Counted from the stretch's first letter, positions 52,923 to 61,098 are shown. The stretch: 64,000 nucleotides of DNA from an uncultured Planctomycetia bacterium (GCA_937952135.1 CALFYL010000110.1:33487-97486); one strand, 5' to 3'. The notes: a model not told the origin generated them from the letters alone. A program made the numbers and translations.

Positions 52923-53331
52923 GTTCCCTTGCTTGTGCTCGAGCCAGTCGTTGGTGCTGGTGTTCGATTCGCTGGAGGCGCTGACGACGTGCACGACCGC
53001 GGCGCTCTCCAACGGCTGGTTCGCGAAGATGCGGGTCGTCGATTCCGCCGGGGCGATGTTCCGTGTGCACTCGCCGAAGGTGCTGAGCGGCGTCGGGCCG
53101 CTGTGGGGGTTCCGTCTGCTGCGCGGCCGGCTCGTTCGCGTCGCGGTCGAGGTCGAGCGGCTGCCGGGCGTCGCGACCGTCGACGAGGTGAAGAAGCTGG
53201 TGCGCAAGTCGTTCCGCGACTGGCACGGCTGGGAGTCGGGCGGCAACCTCGAAGAGCTCGAACGACAGTTGGAGGCCGCGCCGACGACCGAAGCCGTGTT
53301 CGACTTCGTGCGCGCGCAGTCCGCCGCCTGA
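52903..53331 (+). CDS. Small cytoplasmic protein, candidate immunity protein to the RHS tip
   Basis: 142 residues with no signal peptide and no membrane helix. The best start is GTG 52903, with GGAAGGGA just upstream (52890-52897); ATG 52885 is in frame too. It overlaps the last 20 bases of the RHS gene in another frame, the usual arrangement for an immunity gene following its toxin. I do not recognise the family. The core has FPCLCSSQSLVLVF at the N-terminus, two beta-rich segments and a helical end (TVDEVKKLVRKSFRDWHGW). The immunity role is inferred from position, size and location only. Confidence 0.6.
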   Translation: MEPAAIKFPCLCSSQSLVLVFDSLEALTTCTTAALSNGWFAKMRVVDSAGAMFRVHSPKVLSGVGPLWGFRLLRGRLVRVAVEVERLPGVATVDEVKKLVRKSFRDWHGWESGGNLEELERQLEAAPTTEAVFDFVRAQSAA

Positions 53332-53366
53332 GCGACGCGGCGCCGCGCTCGCTACCATCGCCGCGC

Positions 53367-54242
53367 TTGTTCCGCCTCGGCTACAACACGAACGGTCTCG
53401 CGCACCACCGGCTTCTCGACGGGCTGCGCCTGCTCGCCGACCTGGGCTACGAAGGCGTGGCGATCACGCCGGACGTCGGCCAGCTCGACCCGCTCGCGCC
53501 CGATCCGCGGCTCGTCGAGGACACGCGGCGCTGGGCCGAAGAACTCGGCCTCGAGCTCGCCCTCGAAACCGGCGCGCGTTTCGTGCTCGATCCGACGCGC
53601 AAACACTTCCCGACGCTGCTCGAGAACGCTGCGGAGGATCGCGCGCGGCGCGTGAAGATGCTCACGAACTGCATCGACCTGGCGTCCGAGCTCGGCGCGC
53701 CGCTCTGTTCGATCTGGGCCGGTGCGGCGCCGGGCGGAATCGTCGGCGATCGGCGCAGCGGCGCGACGGCGCCGGACGAGCTTTGGACGAGGCTGTGCGA
53801 CGAAGTTCGCCCGCTGCTCGACCACGCGCGCGAACGCGGCGTGATCCTCTCCTTCGAGCCCGAGCCCGGGATGTTCGTCGAGCGGCCGGCCGGCTACCTC
53901 GAGCTCGTTCAGCGCCTCGGCGCCGACGGCGACCAGCTCGGCCTCACCCTCGACGTGGGCCACCTGCTCGTCACCGGGGACCTGCCCGTGCCGGATCAGA
54001 TTCGCGCGCTCCGCGAACGCTTGGCGCACGTGCACCTCGACGACATCCGCTACGGCGTGCACGAGCACAGGATGTTCGGCGAAGGCGATCTCGACCTTCC
54101 CGGGACGCTTCGAGCGTTGTTGGAAGTCGGATTCGAAGGCCTGGCGGCCGTGGAGCTCTCGCGCGACAGCCACCGCGGCGCAGCGGCCGCGAGCGAGGCT
54201 CTGCAGCGTTTGAAGGCCGCGCTGACGCCTGCGGCAGGCTGA
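53367..54242 (+). CDS. Sugar phosphate isomerase/epimerase-like TIM-barrel protein
   Basis: 291 residues of the xylose isomerase-like TIM barrel family. The start FRLGYNTNGLAHHRLLDG, then ALETGARFVLD, SFEPEPGMFVE, LTLDVGHLL and HVHLDDIRYGVHEH provide the typical metal ligands Glu, Asp, His and Glu. The GEGDLDLPGTLRALLEVGF segment is common in this family. The start appears to be TTG at 53367, because no ATG or GTG lies near the family start. The substrate is unknown. It stands between the RHS island and a small Cys-rich gene. Confidence 0.8.
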   Translation: MFRLGYNTNGLAHHRLLDGLRLLADLGYEGVAITPDVGQLDPLAPDPRLVEDTRRWAEELGLELALETGARFVLDPTRKHFPTLLENAAEDRARRVKMLTNCIDLASELGAPLCSIWAGAAPGGIVGDRRSGATAPDELWTRLCDEVRPLLDHARERGVILSFEPEPGMFVERPAGYLELVQRLGADGDQLGLTLDVGHLLVTGDLPVPDQIRALRERLAHVHLDDIRYGVHEHRMFGEGDLDLPGTLRALLEVGFEGLAAVELSRDSHRGAAAASEALQRLKAALTPAAG

Positions 54243-54377
54243 ACGTTCTGCGCGCTTGCGCCGGCCGACCGTTGCTTCTCAAAATGACGGCTCGACGTCG
54301 CCCCGGAGTTCGCGCTCCTCGGCTCGAGACTGTTCCAACCGCTACACCCGCCTTCGTGCGGACTCGGGAGTGCTTCG

Positions 54378-54596
54378 ATGCAACACCCTGAAGGGATGCG
54401 ATCGTGTCCCACGCGGACGGACGGCGAGACAGCTTTGATCGCGCACCAGGTCACCGTTCCGCAGTGCCAGAAGCGCCAGCGCGAGCACTTCCACAAGTGC
54501 CCGATCTGCGTGCACTTCAACCCGCGCGGTTTGGACGTGCCGAGCCTCGGCGTGCCCGTCGCGGTGAGCGCGGAGCCGCCGCCGAGGCCCGCGTAG
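54378..54596 (+). CDS. Small Cys/His-containing protein (hypothetical)
   Basis: 72 residues with a central CxxxxxxxHxHxCPIC arrangement (QCQKRQREHFHKCPICVHFN), which could bind a metal ion. The N- and C-terminal parts are low-complexity. The ATG at 54378 has GGGAG at 54366-54370 seven bases upstream, which supports expression. I do not recognise the family and no neighbour suggests a role. Confidence 0.5.
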   Translation: MQHPEGMRSCPTRTDGETALIAHQVTVPQCQKRQREHFHKCPICVHFNPRGLDVPSLGVPVAVSAEPPPRPA

Positions 54597-54645
54597 CTCG
54601 CGCGGGCGGTCGAGTTCGTCGGCGGATGGACTCGCACGCGGAATC

Positions 54646-54683
54646 GCACCGGAAACAGCACCGGGAAGCACACCGGGAAGAAC
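54646..54683. repeat. Short tandem repeat (ACCGGGAA-type units)
   Basis: Three imperfect copies of a 12-base unit containing CACCGGAAA or CACCGGGAAG follow each other in the 234-base gap between the small Cys protein and the outer-membrane gene. No function is apparent. Confidence 0.4.
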
Positions 54684-54830
54684 TTTCCGGCGCGCGCTAG
54701 CGGCTCTCGCGGATTCCGCGCGAACGCTCAAGTCGGGGTAGGGTTCGGTGGTCCGAGTTGGAGGCGAGTGCGGGGTGGCCCGCGCCTCGGGCCGCAACCC
54801 TTGAGCGGCGCATACGCGTCGCGAGGCCCC

Positions 54831-55832
54831 GTGAACCTTCGACTTCGAACTCTCTCCGCCGTGCTGCTGCTCGGCTCGACCGCGCTGGCGCAGAACGCGT
54901 TCCGCCCGCTGCCCGAGCTCCCCAGCCTGAGCGAGTGGCCCGGCGTCGGTCCGGCCCTGCCGCTCTCGCCCGCCGCGGCGCGCTTCGAGGAACTCGAAGC
55001 CGAAGCGCAGCAGCCGCGCTCGCGCACGTTCGTCGAAGTGCGCGCACTCGCCGATGTGTCGCTCGGCGCGGACTTCGACAGCGGCGGTTCGCTCACGTCG
55101 CAACGCGGCGGCTGGGAAGCGATCATCGGGACCGAGCTCGGCAGCGAGCGCATCGCGGCCTTCTCGGTCAAGACCGAGGCCTTCTTCTACAACCTCAGCG
55201 GCGACAACGGCCTCGTGCCCGGCGAGGACGAGCCCTTCAACGACCTGTACCGCGCGAGCTTCTCCGGCGTCGTGCGTTCGTCGAACGACTCGGGCCCCGG
55301 TTGGTTCGGGGGCTTCCACGTCGCGCTCGGCGGCGAGGACGAAGCCGATGCGCGCGATTCGCTGATCGTCGGCGGCGCCGGCGGCGTGCGCTACCGCGCC
55401 AGCGACGCGCTCGACGTCGAACTCGGAGTCGCAGCGCTCTCGCGGCTCGAAGACGACACCTGGATCTGGCCCTACATCGGCTTTCGCTGGCAAGCCTCCG
55501 ATTGGCTCGAGCTCGCGGCCCAGGGCACGCAAGTCGAAGCGCGCGCGACGTTGAACGATCAGTGGAGCGTGTTTGGCCGCGCGCAGTACGCCCTCAACCA
55601 GTTCCGTTTGAACGACGAGAACCCGCTCTCGAACGGCGTCGTCCGCGACGAAGAGATCCGCGCCGGCCTCGGCGTCGAACACCGCAGCGGCAACGGCTTC
55701 AGCGTCGAGCTCATGGCCGGCCTGAATCTCTGGCGCGAGCTCTCGACCCTCGACTCCGACGGCGCGAAGGTCGCCGAGGCCGAGCTCGACGCGACCCCCT
55801 TCGTGGCCTTCGCGCTCAACTTGTCGTTCTGA
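54831..55832 (+). CDS. Outer-membrane beta-barrel-type protein
   Basis: 333 residues starting at GTG 54831 with GAGG four bases upstream. A signal peptide (NLRLRTLSAVLLLGSTALAQ) is followed by a short Pro-rich segment and then alternating strands with aromatic residues (FFYNLSGDNG, WFGGFHVALGG, WIWPYIGFRWQA, FGRAQYALNQF). The C-terminus ends in VAFALNLSF, a typical barrel-end signature with a final Phe. I cannot name the family; it resembles small outer-membrane proteins of the DUF6268 type. Its stop lies 24 bases from the convergent next gene. Confidence 0.7.
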   Translation: MNLRLRTLSAVLLLGSTALAQNAFRPLPELPSLSEWPGVGPALPLSPAAARFEELEAEAQQPRSRTFVEVRALADVSLGADFDSGGSLTSQRGGWEAIIGTELGSERIAAFSVKTEAFFYNLSGDNGLVPGEDEPFNDLYRASFSGVVRSSNDSGPGWFGGFHVALGGEDEADARDSLIVGGAGGVRYRASDALDVELGVAALSRLEDDTWIWPYIGFRWQASDWLELAAQGTQVEARATLNDQWSVFGRAQYALNQFRLNDENPLSNGVVRDEEIRAGLGVEHRSGNGFSVELMAGLNLWRELSTLDSDGAKVAEAELDATPFVAFALNLSF

Positions 55833-55855
55833 ACGCCGTCGGGCGACCGCGCCGC

Positions 55856-57694
55856 CTACTTACCAGGCCCGTGGAGCTGGGGGGTCGCGGGGGCTGCGGG
55901 CGACAGGACGATCTCGAAGTCCGAACGGCCGCGAGGCTCGCGTGGAAAGCGGGCGTAGGCGTGACCGACGCTCGACGCGCCCACCTCGATCGATTCGCCG
56001 AGCTTCGGTGCGCGCACTTCGAAGGATCCGTCGCCGCGCGAGCTCGAGTAGATCCGAGCGAAGCCGCCGGGCGAGGCCACGCTCACGTTGACCCCTTCGA
56101 GCGGCGCGCCCGACTCGTCGATGACTCGGCCGCGCGCCGCGACGGGCGGAGGGGCGAACGAGATGTCGCCGAGATCGTGGAAGCCTTCGCCCCAGTGCGG
56201 CTCGAGGTCGACGATCGCCGCGAGCTTCGGGTCGTACTCGGAGTCGAAGAGAACCAGCATCGGCCGCCCGCCCTTCACCAGACTCGACGCCAGATCGAAG
56301 CGAAAGCGACCGGTGGCGTCGCTGATGCTCGATGTCATCCACACCGTCGCCGCGCTCGACCCGTCGGCGTCCTCGAGCCGCTCGCGCGTCGGGTGGGGGA
56401 ACGAACCGAGCGCGAAATAGATGTGTTCCTCGGCGACGGGGCGACCGTCGGGCAGGAGCATGCGCCCGTCGATCGTGATCACACCGTGTTGAAGCTGGAG
56501 TGTGGTCGAGACCTGTTCGCCGCGCGTCGCTGGACCGGCCACTCGCGCCCAAGCCCAACGCGACGCGACGTTGCGGCGCGTGGCGACGACCAGCTCAGCG
56601 CCGAGCCCGATCCCTTCGAACACGACGCGGCCCTCTCGACACACGTCCGAGAGCGCGCGGTGCATTCGGCTTCGGAACAGCGCGCGCTCGTTCGATTCGG
56701 AGAAGCCCTCCGCGTCGAGGTTCGCGAACAACGCCGCTTCGCAGACGTAGACGCGCTCGTCGACGGAGTTCCAGGGCTGTTCGTTGTCGAGCACCCGAAC
56801 CTCGAGGCGCCCCGTCGCGGGCAGGACGAGCGTGACGGGTTGCTCGGGCAGCGCGTCGACGTCCAGCGGCGCCCCCTCGACGATGTCGGGCACGATCCGC
56901 AGCGCCAGGCGCACGAGGAACTGGGCGTTCGCTCGGCCGGGCCGGTGCTTCAAGCGGTGCAGGCTGGCGCCCGCGTGGCGGAAGCTCGCGAGGCCCTCTG
57001 CGTCGCTGCGCACGGACGCCTCGGTGAACCACGGCCTCCAGTTCTCCCAACTCGCAACACCCGGCTCGCGGCGCCACAAGCGAAGCTCGACCCACTGGCC
57101 GGCGACCGGCGCTCCGTCCGCGTCGACGACGCGCACGTTCACATCGGCGTCGCGCCACATCGCGATCGGCTCCGGATGACTGGAGTAGCCCGCGAACTCG
57201 GAACCCGAGCCCCACCGACCGTCCTTGCGAGCCGCGAACCACGCCATCATCTGGGAGCTTCGAACCGTCAGCTTTCCGTGCTCGTCCGTCGTCGCCCGCT
57301 CGCCCGTCGTTTCGACGAGCTCGACGAGGGCATCGTGGTCCCAGGAGCCGCCGCGAGGCGCCATCGGGATCCACAGCACCTCGGCGCCCGCCACCGGCTC
57401 ACCGTCCTCGCCGCGGACGAAGTCGACGGTGATTTCGTAGCTCGGTGTTTGGACTTCGATGGCCGAGGCATCAACGGGCGCCGCGGCGGGCGCCTCGACG
57501 GACCTTCTCGAATCTCCTTCGGCGACGGCGGACCCAGAGTTCGGCGGCGAAGTGCTCGACGAGGAAACGCCCGAGAGCGAAACGCTCGGCGCCGCGCTCG
57601 CGTCGGGCGGCGCGAGATCTTCTCGCTGAGTACGCCAGACCCAGATCGACAGCGCGAGGAGCACTACGACGACGAGCGAGCTTCGCGCCTTCAC
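55856..57694 (-). CDS. Exported carboxypeptidase-regulatory-like protein, related to the sigma-fusion ectodomain
   Basis: 612 residues with one N-terminal membrane helix (SSLVVVVLLALSIWVW, about 5-20) and then only extracytoplasmic-looking sequence: a Ser/Pro/Ala linker to about residue 80, then repeated GxPVxGxxV domains (DGEPVAGAEVLWIPM, DGAPVAGQWVELRL, DESGAPLEGVNVSVA) with an LVLPATGRLEVRVL segment. The sigma-fusion gene at 30656 carries the counterpart FVLPAFGSLRVELRL, so the two ectodomains look related, here without the sigma part. It converges on the outer-membrane gene. The ligand is unknown. Confidence 0.7.
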   Translation of the reverse strand: MKARSSLVVVVLLALSIWVWRTQREDLAPPDASAAPSVSLSGVSSSSTSPPNSGSAVAEGDSRRSVEAPAAAPVDASAIEVQTPSYEITVDFVRGEDGEPVAGAEVLWIPMAPRGGSWDHDALVELVETTGERATTDEHGKLTVRSSQMMAWFAARKDGRWGSGSEFAGYSSHPEPIAMWRDADVNVRVVDADGAPVAGQWVELRLWRREPGVASWENWRPWFTEASVRSDAEGLASFRHAGASLHRLKHRPGRANAQFLVRLALRIVPDIVEGAPLDVDALPEQPVTLVLPATGRLEVRVLDNEQPWNSVDERVYVCEAALFANLDAEGFSESNERALFRSRMHRALSDVCREGRVVFEGIGLGAELVVATRRNVASRWAWARVAGPATRGEQVSTTLQLQHGVITIDGRMLLPDGRPVAEEHIYFALGSFPHPTRERLEDADGSSAATVWMTSSISDATGRFRFDLASSLVKGGRPMLVLFDSEYDPKLAAIVDLEPHWGEGFHDLGDISFAPPPVAARGRVIDESGAPLEGVNVSVASPGGFARIYSSSRGDGSFEVRAPKLGESIEVGASSVGHAYARFPREPRGRSDFEIVLSPAAPATPQLHGPGK

Positions 57695-57883
57695 GGGACT
57701 GCTTACCTTGCCTCACCGCGCCGGTTCGATCACCCGTGCCCGAAAAAAATGGGCGGATGCGTTCGGTCCAACCTCCCGCTCGGCTCGAAGGAGCGGCATG
57801 GGGATACGTCGAGTGCGCGGCTGAACGTGGGGACGCCAAGCTGCGACGCGAAGGGGACGAACGCGAATCTCTCGACGACTGGA

Positions 57884-57919
57884 CGACTCCCTCGGAGGCA
57901 AAGGCCTGCGAGGGAGTCG
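57884..57919. terminator. Strong 11-bp stem-loop
   Basis: CGACTCCCTCG (57884-57894) and CGAGGGAGTCG (57909-57919) pair perfectly around a 14-base loop. It lies 59 bases past the stop of the interrupted gene at 57978 and 190 bases upstream of the carboxypeptidase-like gene. CCCTATTTGG follows on the plus strand. A terminator role is plausible. Confidence 0.55.
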
Positions 57920-57977
57920 CCCTATTTGGATCGCCGCACCCCAACGGGTCGCACCCCGATGGGTTCGCGCCCCCGCC

Positions 57978-58727
57978 TCACGGCAGGGTCGCGAACTGCA
58001 GCCCTCGCGAGAGGATCGAGCCTCCCGGCGATCCGCCGTCGCACTGGAATGACGCGCCGCCGGAGCTGACGACGGCCATGCGCTGAACCGGGAGCTTCAC
58101 GCACAAGAAGCCCGTCCCGCCCGGCGGGAAGCAGGTCAAGAGCGGCCCCGAGACCCCATCGAACAGCCGTCGTTGCCGCTGGCCGTCGGCGTCGCTGACG
58201 CGGAGCGTGAAACCGGGCGAGAACACGCGGCCGATCGAGAGGCCCACGTTGCCTCGGGAGTCGATCGCCCGGACGCGGCACTCGATCTAGCCCGACAGGT
58301 TCGGGGGACGCTCGCCTCGGAACACCTGACTGTCGCTGTGCGACATCGGCGAGCCGATCCAGGCGCCGCCGTCGACGCGGTGCTCCAGCGTGGTCGCGTT
58401 GAAGCGCGTGAGGTGGTCGGGTTGGTTGTCGAGCACGTGCGCGCGGACCGCAATCGGGTTCGGACCCGTCGGCCCGTCGGACAGGGGCTCGAGGGCCGGG
58501 ACGCGTGGCGCGTGCACGTCGACGCCGCCGGGGACGTTCTCGTTGTAGACATTGCGCCGGTCGCCCGACCCATCGGCCGCCATCGCGTCGAAGTCACCGT
58601 CCTGGTCCAGGTCGGCCAGAGTCGCGGCCCCGCTTGCCAAGTCGTCGCGGTAGAGCCGATCGAGGTCGGAGAGATCGGCCACGAACACGTCGAGATCGCC
58701 GCCCGCGGACTCGACCGGCCCATCGCA
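57978..58727 (-). pseudogene. FG-GAP-like surface protein remnant: 5'-truncated and interrupted by an in-frame TAG
   Basis: One reading frame continues from about 58727 to the stop at 57978 except for a TAG at 58287-58289. The part before it has a DLDQDGDFDAMAADGSGDRR repeat, typical of FG-GAP/VCBS surface proteins, and ends in RPPNLSG. The part after it resumes in the same frame with IECRVRAIDSRGNVG, a usual fibronectin- or cadherin-like sentence, and ends in a Gly-rich C-terminal domain. The first residues of a normal gene are missing; the remnant begins about 60 bases from the end of the upstream gene. It reads as a decayed surface protein. Confidence 0.7.
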
Positions 58728-58785
58728 GCGCCGCGCCGGCGATCCCGCAGTCGCCAAACACCGCCTCCGCGGGCGGACGACCGCC

Positions 58786-59136
58786 TCAGCCGAAGCGCAA
58801 GCCGCAGCCGGGACAGCGCGTCTTGCTCGTCGCGAAGCTCGTCCCGCAGGCCGGGCAGCTCGCGCTCTCGGAGTTGAGGTCGATCGCACCCTGCGAACGC
58901 ACGAGCGTCTCGAGATCGACGTCCTGGCCCCACTGCTCGAACACGACGCGCGCCGCCGTTTCACCGTCTTGGCTCGCGACCGCGAGCCACAGCTTGGTCC
59001 CTCACCCGCTTCCGCAGCCGCCGGGGGGCTGCATCATCTGCGCGGAGATGCCGCGGGCGCGGAGCACGCGTTGGATGTCGCGCAGATGGGTCATGTCGCC
59101 TTGCGCGACGACGGCGTAGTCGGGGATCGAGTCCAT
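58786..59136 (-). CDS. Candidate selenoprotein: DUF2007-like domain plus zinc ribbon, in-frame TGA at codon 45
   Basis: 116 residues if the TGA at 59002-59004 is read through. Before it: MDSIPDYAVVAQGDMTHL, then the helix LRDIQRVLRARGIS and PPGGCGSG. After it: GTKLWLAVASQDGETAARVV in the same frame, completing a DUF2007-like (putative signal-transducing) beta-alpha-beta fold, then a zinc ribbon with two CPxC pairs (CPACGTSF, CPGCGLRFG) up to a normal TGA at 58786. A hairpin starts 12 bases after the TGA, with GGTC as loop (58970-58989). Read this way position 45 would be Sec in a CGSGUG motif. It starts 23 bases after the ATP-grasp gene, as third gene of that operon. A nonsense mutation is the alternative. 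Confidence 0.55.
58970..58989 (-). promoter_or_regulatory. Candidate bacterial SECIS hairpin
   Basis: On the minus strand TGGCTCGC pairs perfectly with GCGAGCCA around the tetraloop GGTC. The loop begins 20 bases after the in-frame TGA (59004-59002). The E. coli fdhF SECIS, as I recall it, has a GGUC loop about 18 bases after its UGA. In GC-rich DNA hairpins occur often by chance, so this alone is not proof. Confidence 0.5.
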
Positions 59137-59159
59137 ATTGGAAGCGGCCGGCCCCAAGT

Positions 59160-60155
59160 CTACTCGGTTGCGAGCGCCGGGGAGGGGCCGCGCGAGCTCG
59201 CGATCCAGCGTTCGAGCGCGCGCGATCCGTCCGCGGTGCGCGGATCGCTCGAGAGCGCCGTCGCCCAATCCATCGTGAAGCGCGCGTTGATTTCGCTGAG
59301 GGGGTTGAGCACCTCGCGGCCGTCCGCGGTGCGGTGCCGATAGGCATCGATGCCGAACGGTCCGAAGTAACCCGCAGCCGCCAGCGCGCGGCCGGCGCGT
59401 TCGAACATCTCGGCGAGCGCGCGGTCGTCGTCGCGGTGGGTCTGGTTCGTCTCGTCGCGCTCCGTGCCGGTCCACGCACCGCTCTCGGAAACCGTTTGAA
59501 CGCACGGCGACGAGACGGCGATCGAACCGTCCGCGCCGACCCAGCCCGAGCGCGTGAACTCGCGGGTGACCTCGACCCACGGTTCGATCACCAGCGGTCC
59601 GCTGCGCAAGCTCGCGACGAGCCACGCGAGCTCGCCGGCATCGGGCGCGCCGCTCGCGATGCGTCGACGACCGCGGCCGGCCGCGCCGAAGCTGCGGCGG
59701 ACGAGCCAGCCGAGCGCTGCGGGAAGCGCGAGCCGTGCAAGCGCGTCCTCGAGCGTGGCGACGACGTGCTTGGCGAAGCTGCCCGGCGCGTGCTCGGCGC
59801 GCAGCGCGGCGGCGAAGGGGCGTGAGTTCACGCCGCGAAGCACGGCGACGGCCGGTGCGTCGAGCGGCGCGGCGCCGGCTGCGCGCAGCAGCGCGAGCGC
59901 GCGCGGAGTCGGCGACCACGCGAGGCCGAGGAGGTTTTCGGCGCGCCGTTCTCTCGACGTGCGGTCACGCTCGTCGAGCACGATGTCGCCGGGCGCCACG
60001 AGTGTGCCGACCAGGCGCCGGCTCTCGCGTGCAACGAGCTGGCGCAGATGCGCCGAGGGCGTGAACGAGTGCGCGCACTCGAGCTCGTGTTCGGCATCGA
60101 GGTTGAGCACCCACGCGAAGCGCGGGCGGTCGCCGCGCGACTCGAGCGAGTTCAC
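59160..60155 (-). CDS. ATP-grasp family protein
   Basis: 331 residues. The N-terminal domain starts FAWVLNLDAEHELE. The ATP-grasp part has a Lys-containing WLVRRSFGAAGRGRRRI loop, the VIEPWVEVTREFTRSGWVGADG segment with acidic residues, and the C-terminal FGPFGIDAYRHR then EINARFTMDW that provide Mg-ligand Glu and Asn. ATP-grasp enzymes ligate a carboxylate to an amine or thiol through acyl phosphate. The substrate is unknown. The GTG start overlaps the DUF455 gene stop by four bases, so the pair is coupled; the candidate selenoprotein follows 23 bases after its own stop. Confidence 0.75.
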   Translation of the reverse strand: MNSLESRGDRPRFAWVLNLDAEHELECAHSFTPSAHLRQLVARESRRLVGTLVAPGDIVLDERDRTSRERRAENLLGLAWSPTPRALALLRAAGAAPLDAPAVAVLRGVNSRPFAAALRAEHAPGSFAKHVVATLEDALARLALPAALGWLVRRSFGAAGRGRRRIASGAPDAGELAWLVASLRSGPLVIEPWVEVTREFTRSGWVGADGSIAVSSPCVQTVSESGAWTGTERDETNQTHRDDDRALAEMFERAGRALAAAGYFGPFGIDAYRHRTADGREVLNPLSEINARFTMDWATALSSDPRTADGSRALERWIASSRGPSPALATE

Positions 60156-60994
60156 GGCGCGGCCTTCGCCCGCACGGCGGGGCCGGCGCCGCGCAACGCG
60201 TCGAGGAATGCTTCGTCGAGCCCCGCGCGCCGGCGCGCGTCGAAGTTGAGCGGCGTGCCGTGAAAGAGCGCCGGCGTGAGCGGGCTCGGCAGCGCGGCGG
60301 CCCAGCGCTCGAAGGTCAGCGCTTCGCCGCTGAAACGCTCGAACCACGTGCACGCGAACGCAACGTGTCCGATCTCGTCGCGCTCGACCGCGTCGATGAG
60401 CTGCGAGCTCGTCTCATCTCCCGCCGCGCGAAACAGCTTCGCCCAGCGCGCCGCGTGTTCGAGATTCGCGCCCTCGAGGCCGACGCCCTGCAGCGCGACG
60501 AACTCCACCGGCGTGCTCACGCCTCCGACGCGCTCCCAGAACCAATCGCGCACCGAATGCGCGCCGAAACGGCCGCCGAGCTCCTCGATGCGCCGCACGT
60601 AGGCACGGCAGTGCCGCAACTCCTCCTCGCACAGCGCCACGAGCCCCGCGCGAAACGCGCGCGGCGTTCCAGGGAACGCGAGCAGCGCCCACGCGAACAG
60701 CTCCGCCGCCTGCAACTCGTGATGCGCGAAGACGTGCAGCATGCGCACGCGCTCCTCGACGCGCACGAGCGCCCCGGCCTTCGCCGCCTTCTCCGCGCGC
60801 CGCGTCACGATCCACTCGCGCGGCCGCCCCGGCGCCTCGACGCGCCGCACCACACCGTCCTCGCTCCAGTTCGCGTCCTCGCGCACCTCCGGCGCCGCGC
60901 GGATCCCGAGCTTGCGCGCCGCATCGACCTCGGCGATGAACTCGAGCGCCCACGCTTCGACGCTTGCGGGGCGCGGTGTTGCAAACGCGTTCAC
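60152..60994 (-). CDS. DUF455 ferritin-like protein
   Basis: 280 residues from GTG 60994; the frame is open further upstream. Carboxylate- and His-bearing helices fit a ferritin-like di-metal fold: FAHHELQAAELFAWAL (about 115-130), CEEELRHCRAYVRRIEEL (about 147-164) and DAVERDEIGHVAFACTWF (about 220-237). These match DUF455, a family with no established reaction. It is the first gene of a minus-strand operon with the ATP-grasp protein. A diiron oxidase acting with a ligase on a small substrate or peptide is one possibility, but that is inference. Confidence 0.78.
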   Translation of the reverse strand: MNAFATPRPASVEAWALEFIAEVDAARKLGIRAAPEVREDANWSEDGVVRRVEAPGRPREWIVTRRAEKAAKAGALVRVEERVRMLHVFAHHELQAAELFAWALLAFPGTPRAFRAGLVALCEEELRHCRAYVRRIEELGGRFGAHSVRDWFWERVGGVSTPVEFVALQGVGLEGANLEHAARWAKLFRAAGDETSSQLIDAVERDEIGHVAFACTWFERFSGEALTFERWAAALPSPLTPALFHGTPLNFDARRRAGLDEAFLDALRGAGPAVRAKAAP

Positions 60995-61098
60995 ACCTCG
61001 AGGATACCCGAGCTTGGAAGCGAGGTGAGAAGCCGACCTCTTCGTAGCGCGGGTCTTGCTTCGCCGCCGCCGCGTGCTCAGGATCCGCAGCACGGCGC

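Noticed and set aside
58287..58289. TAG read as pyrrolysine
   Set aside because: The gene is also truncated at its 5' end and is of a surface-protein type with no link to methylamine enzymes. A nonsense mutation is simpler.
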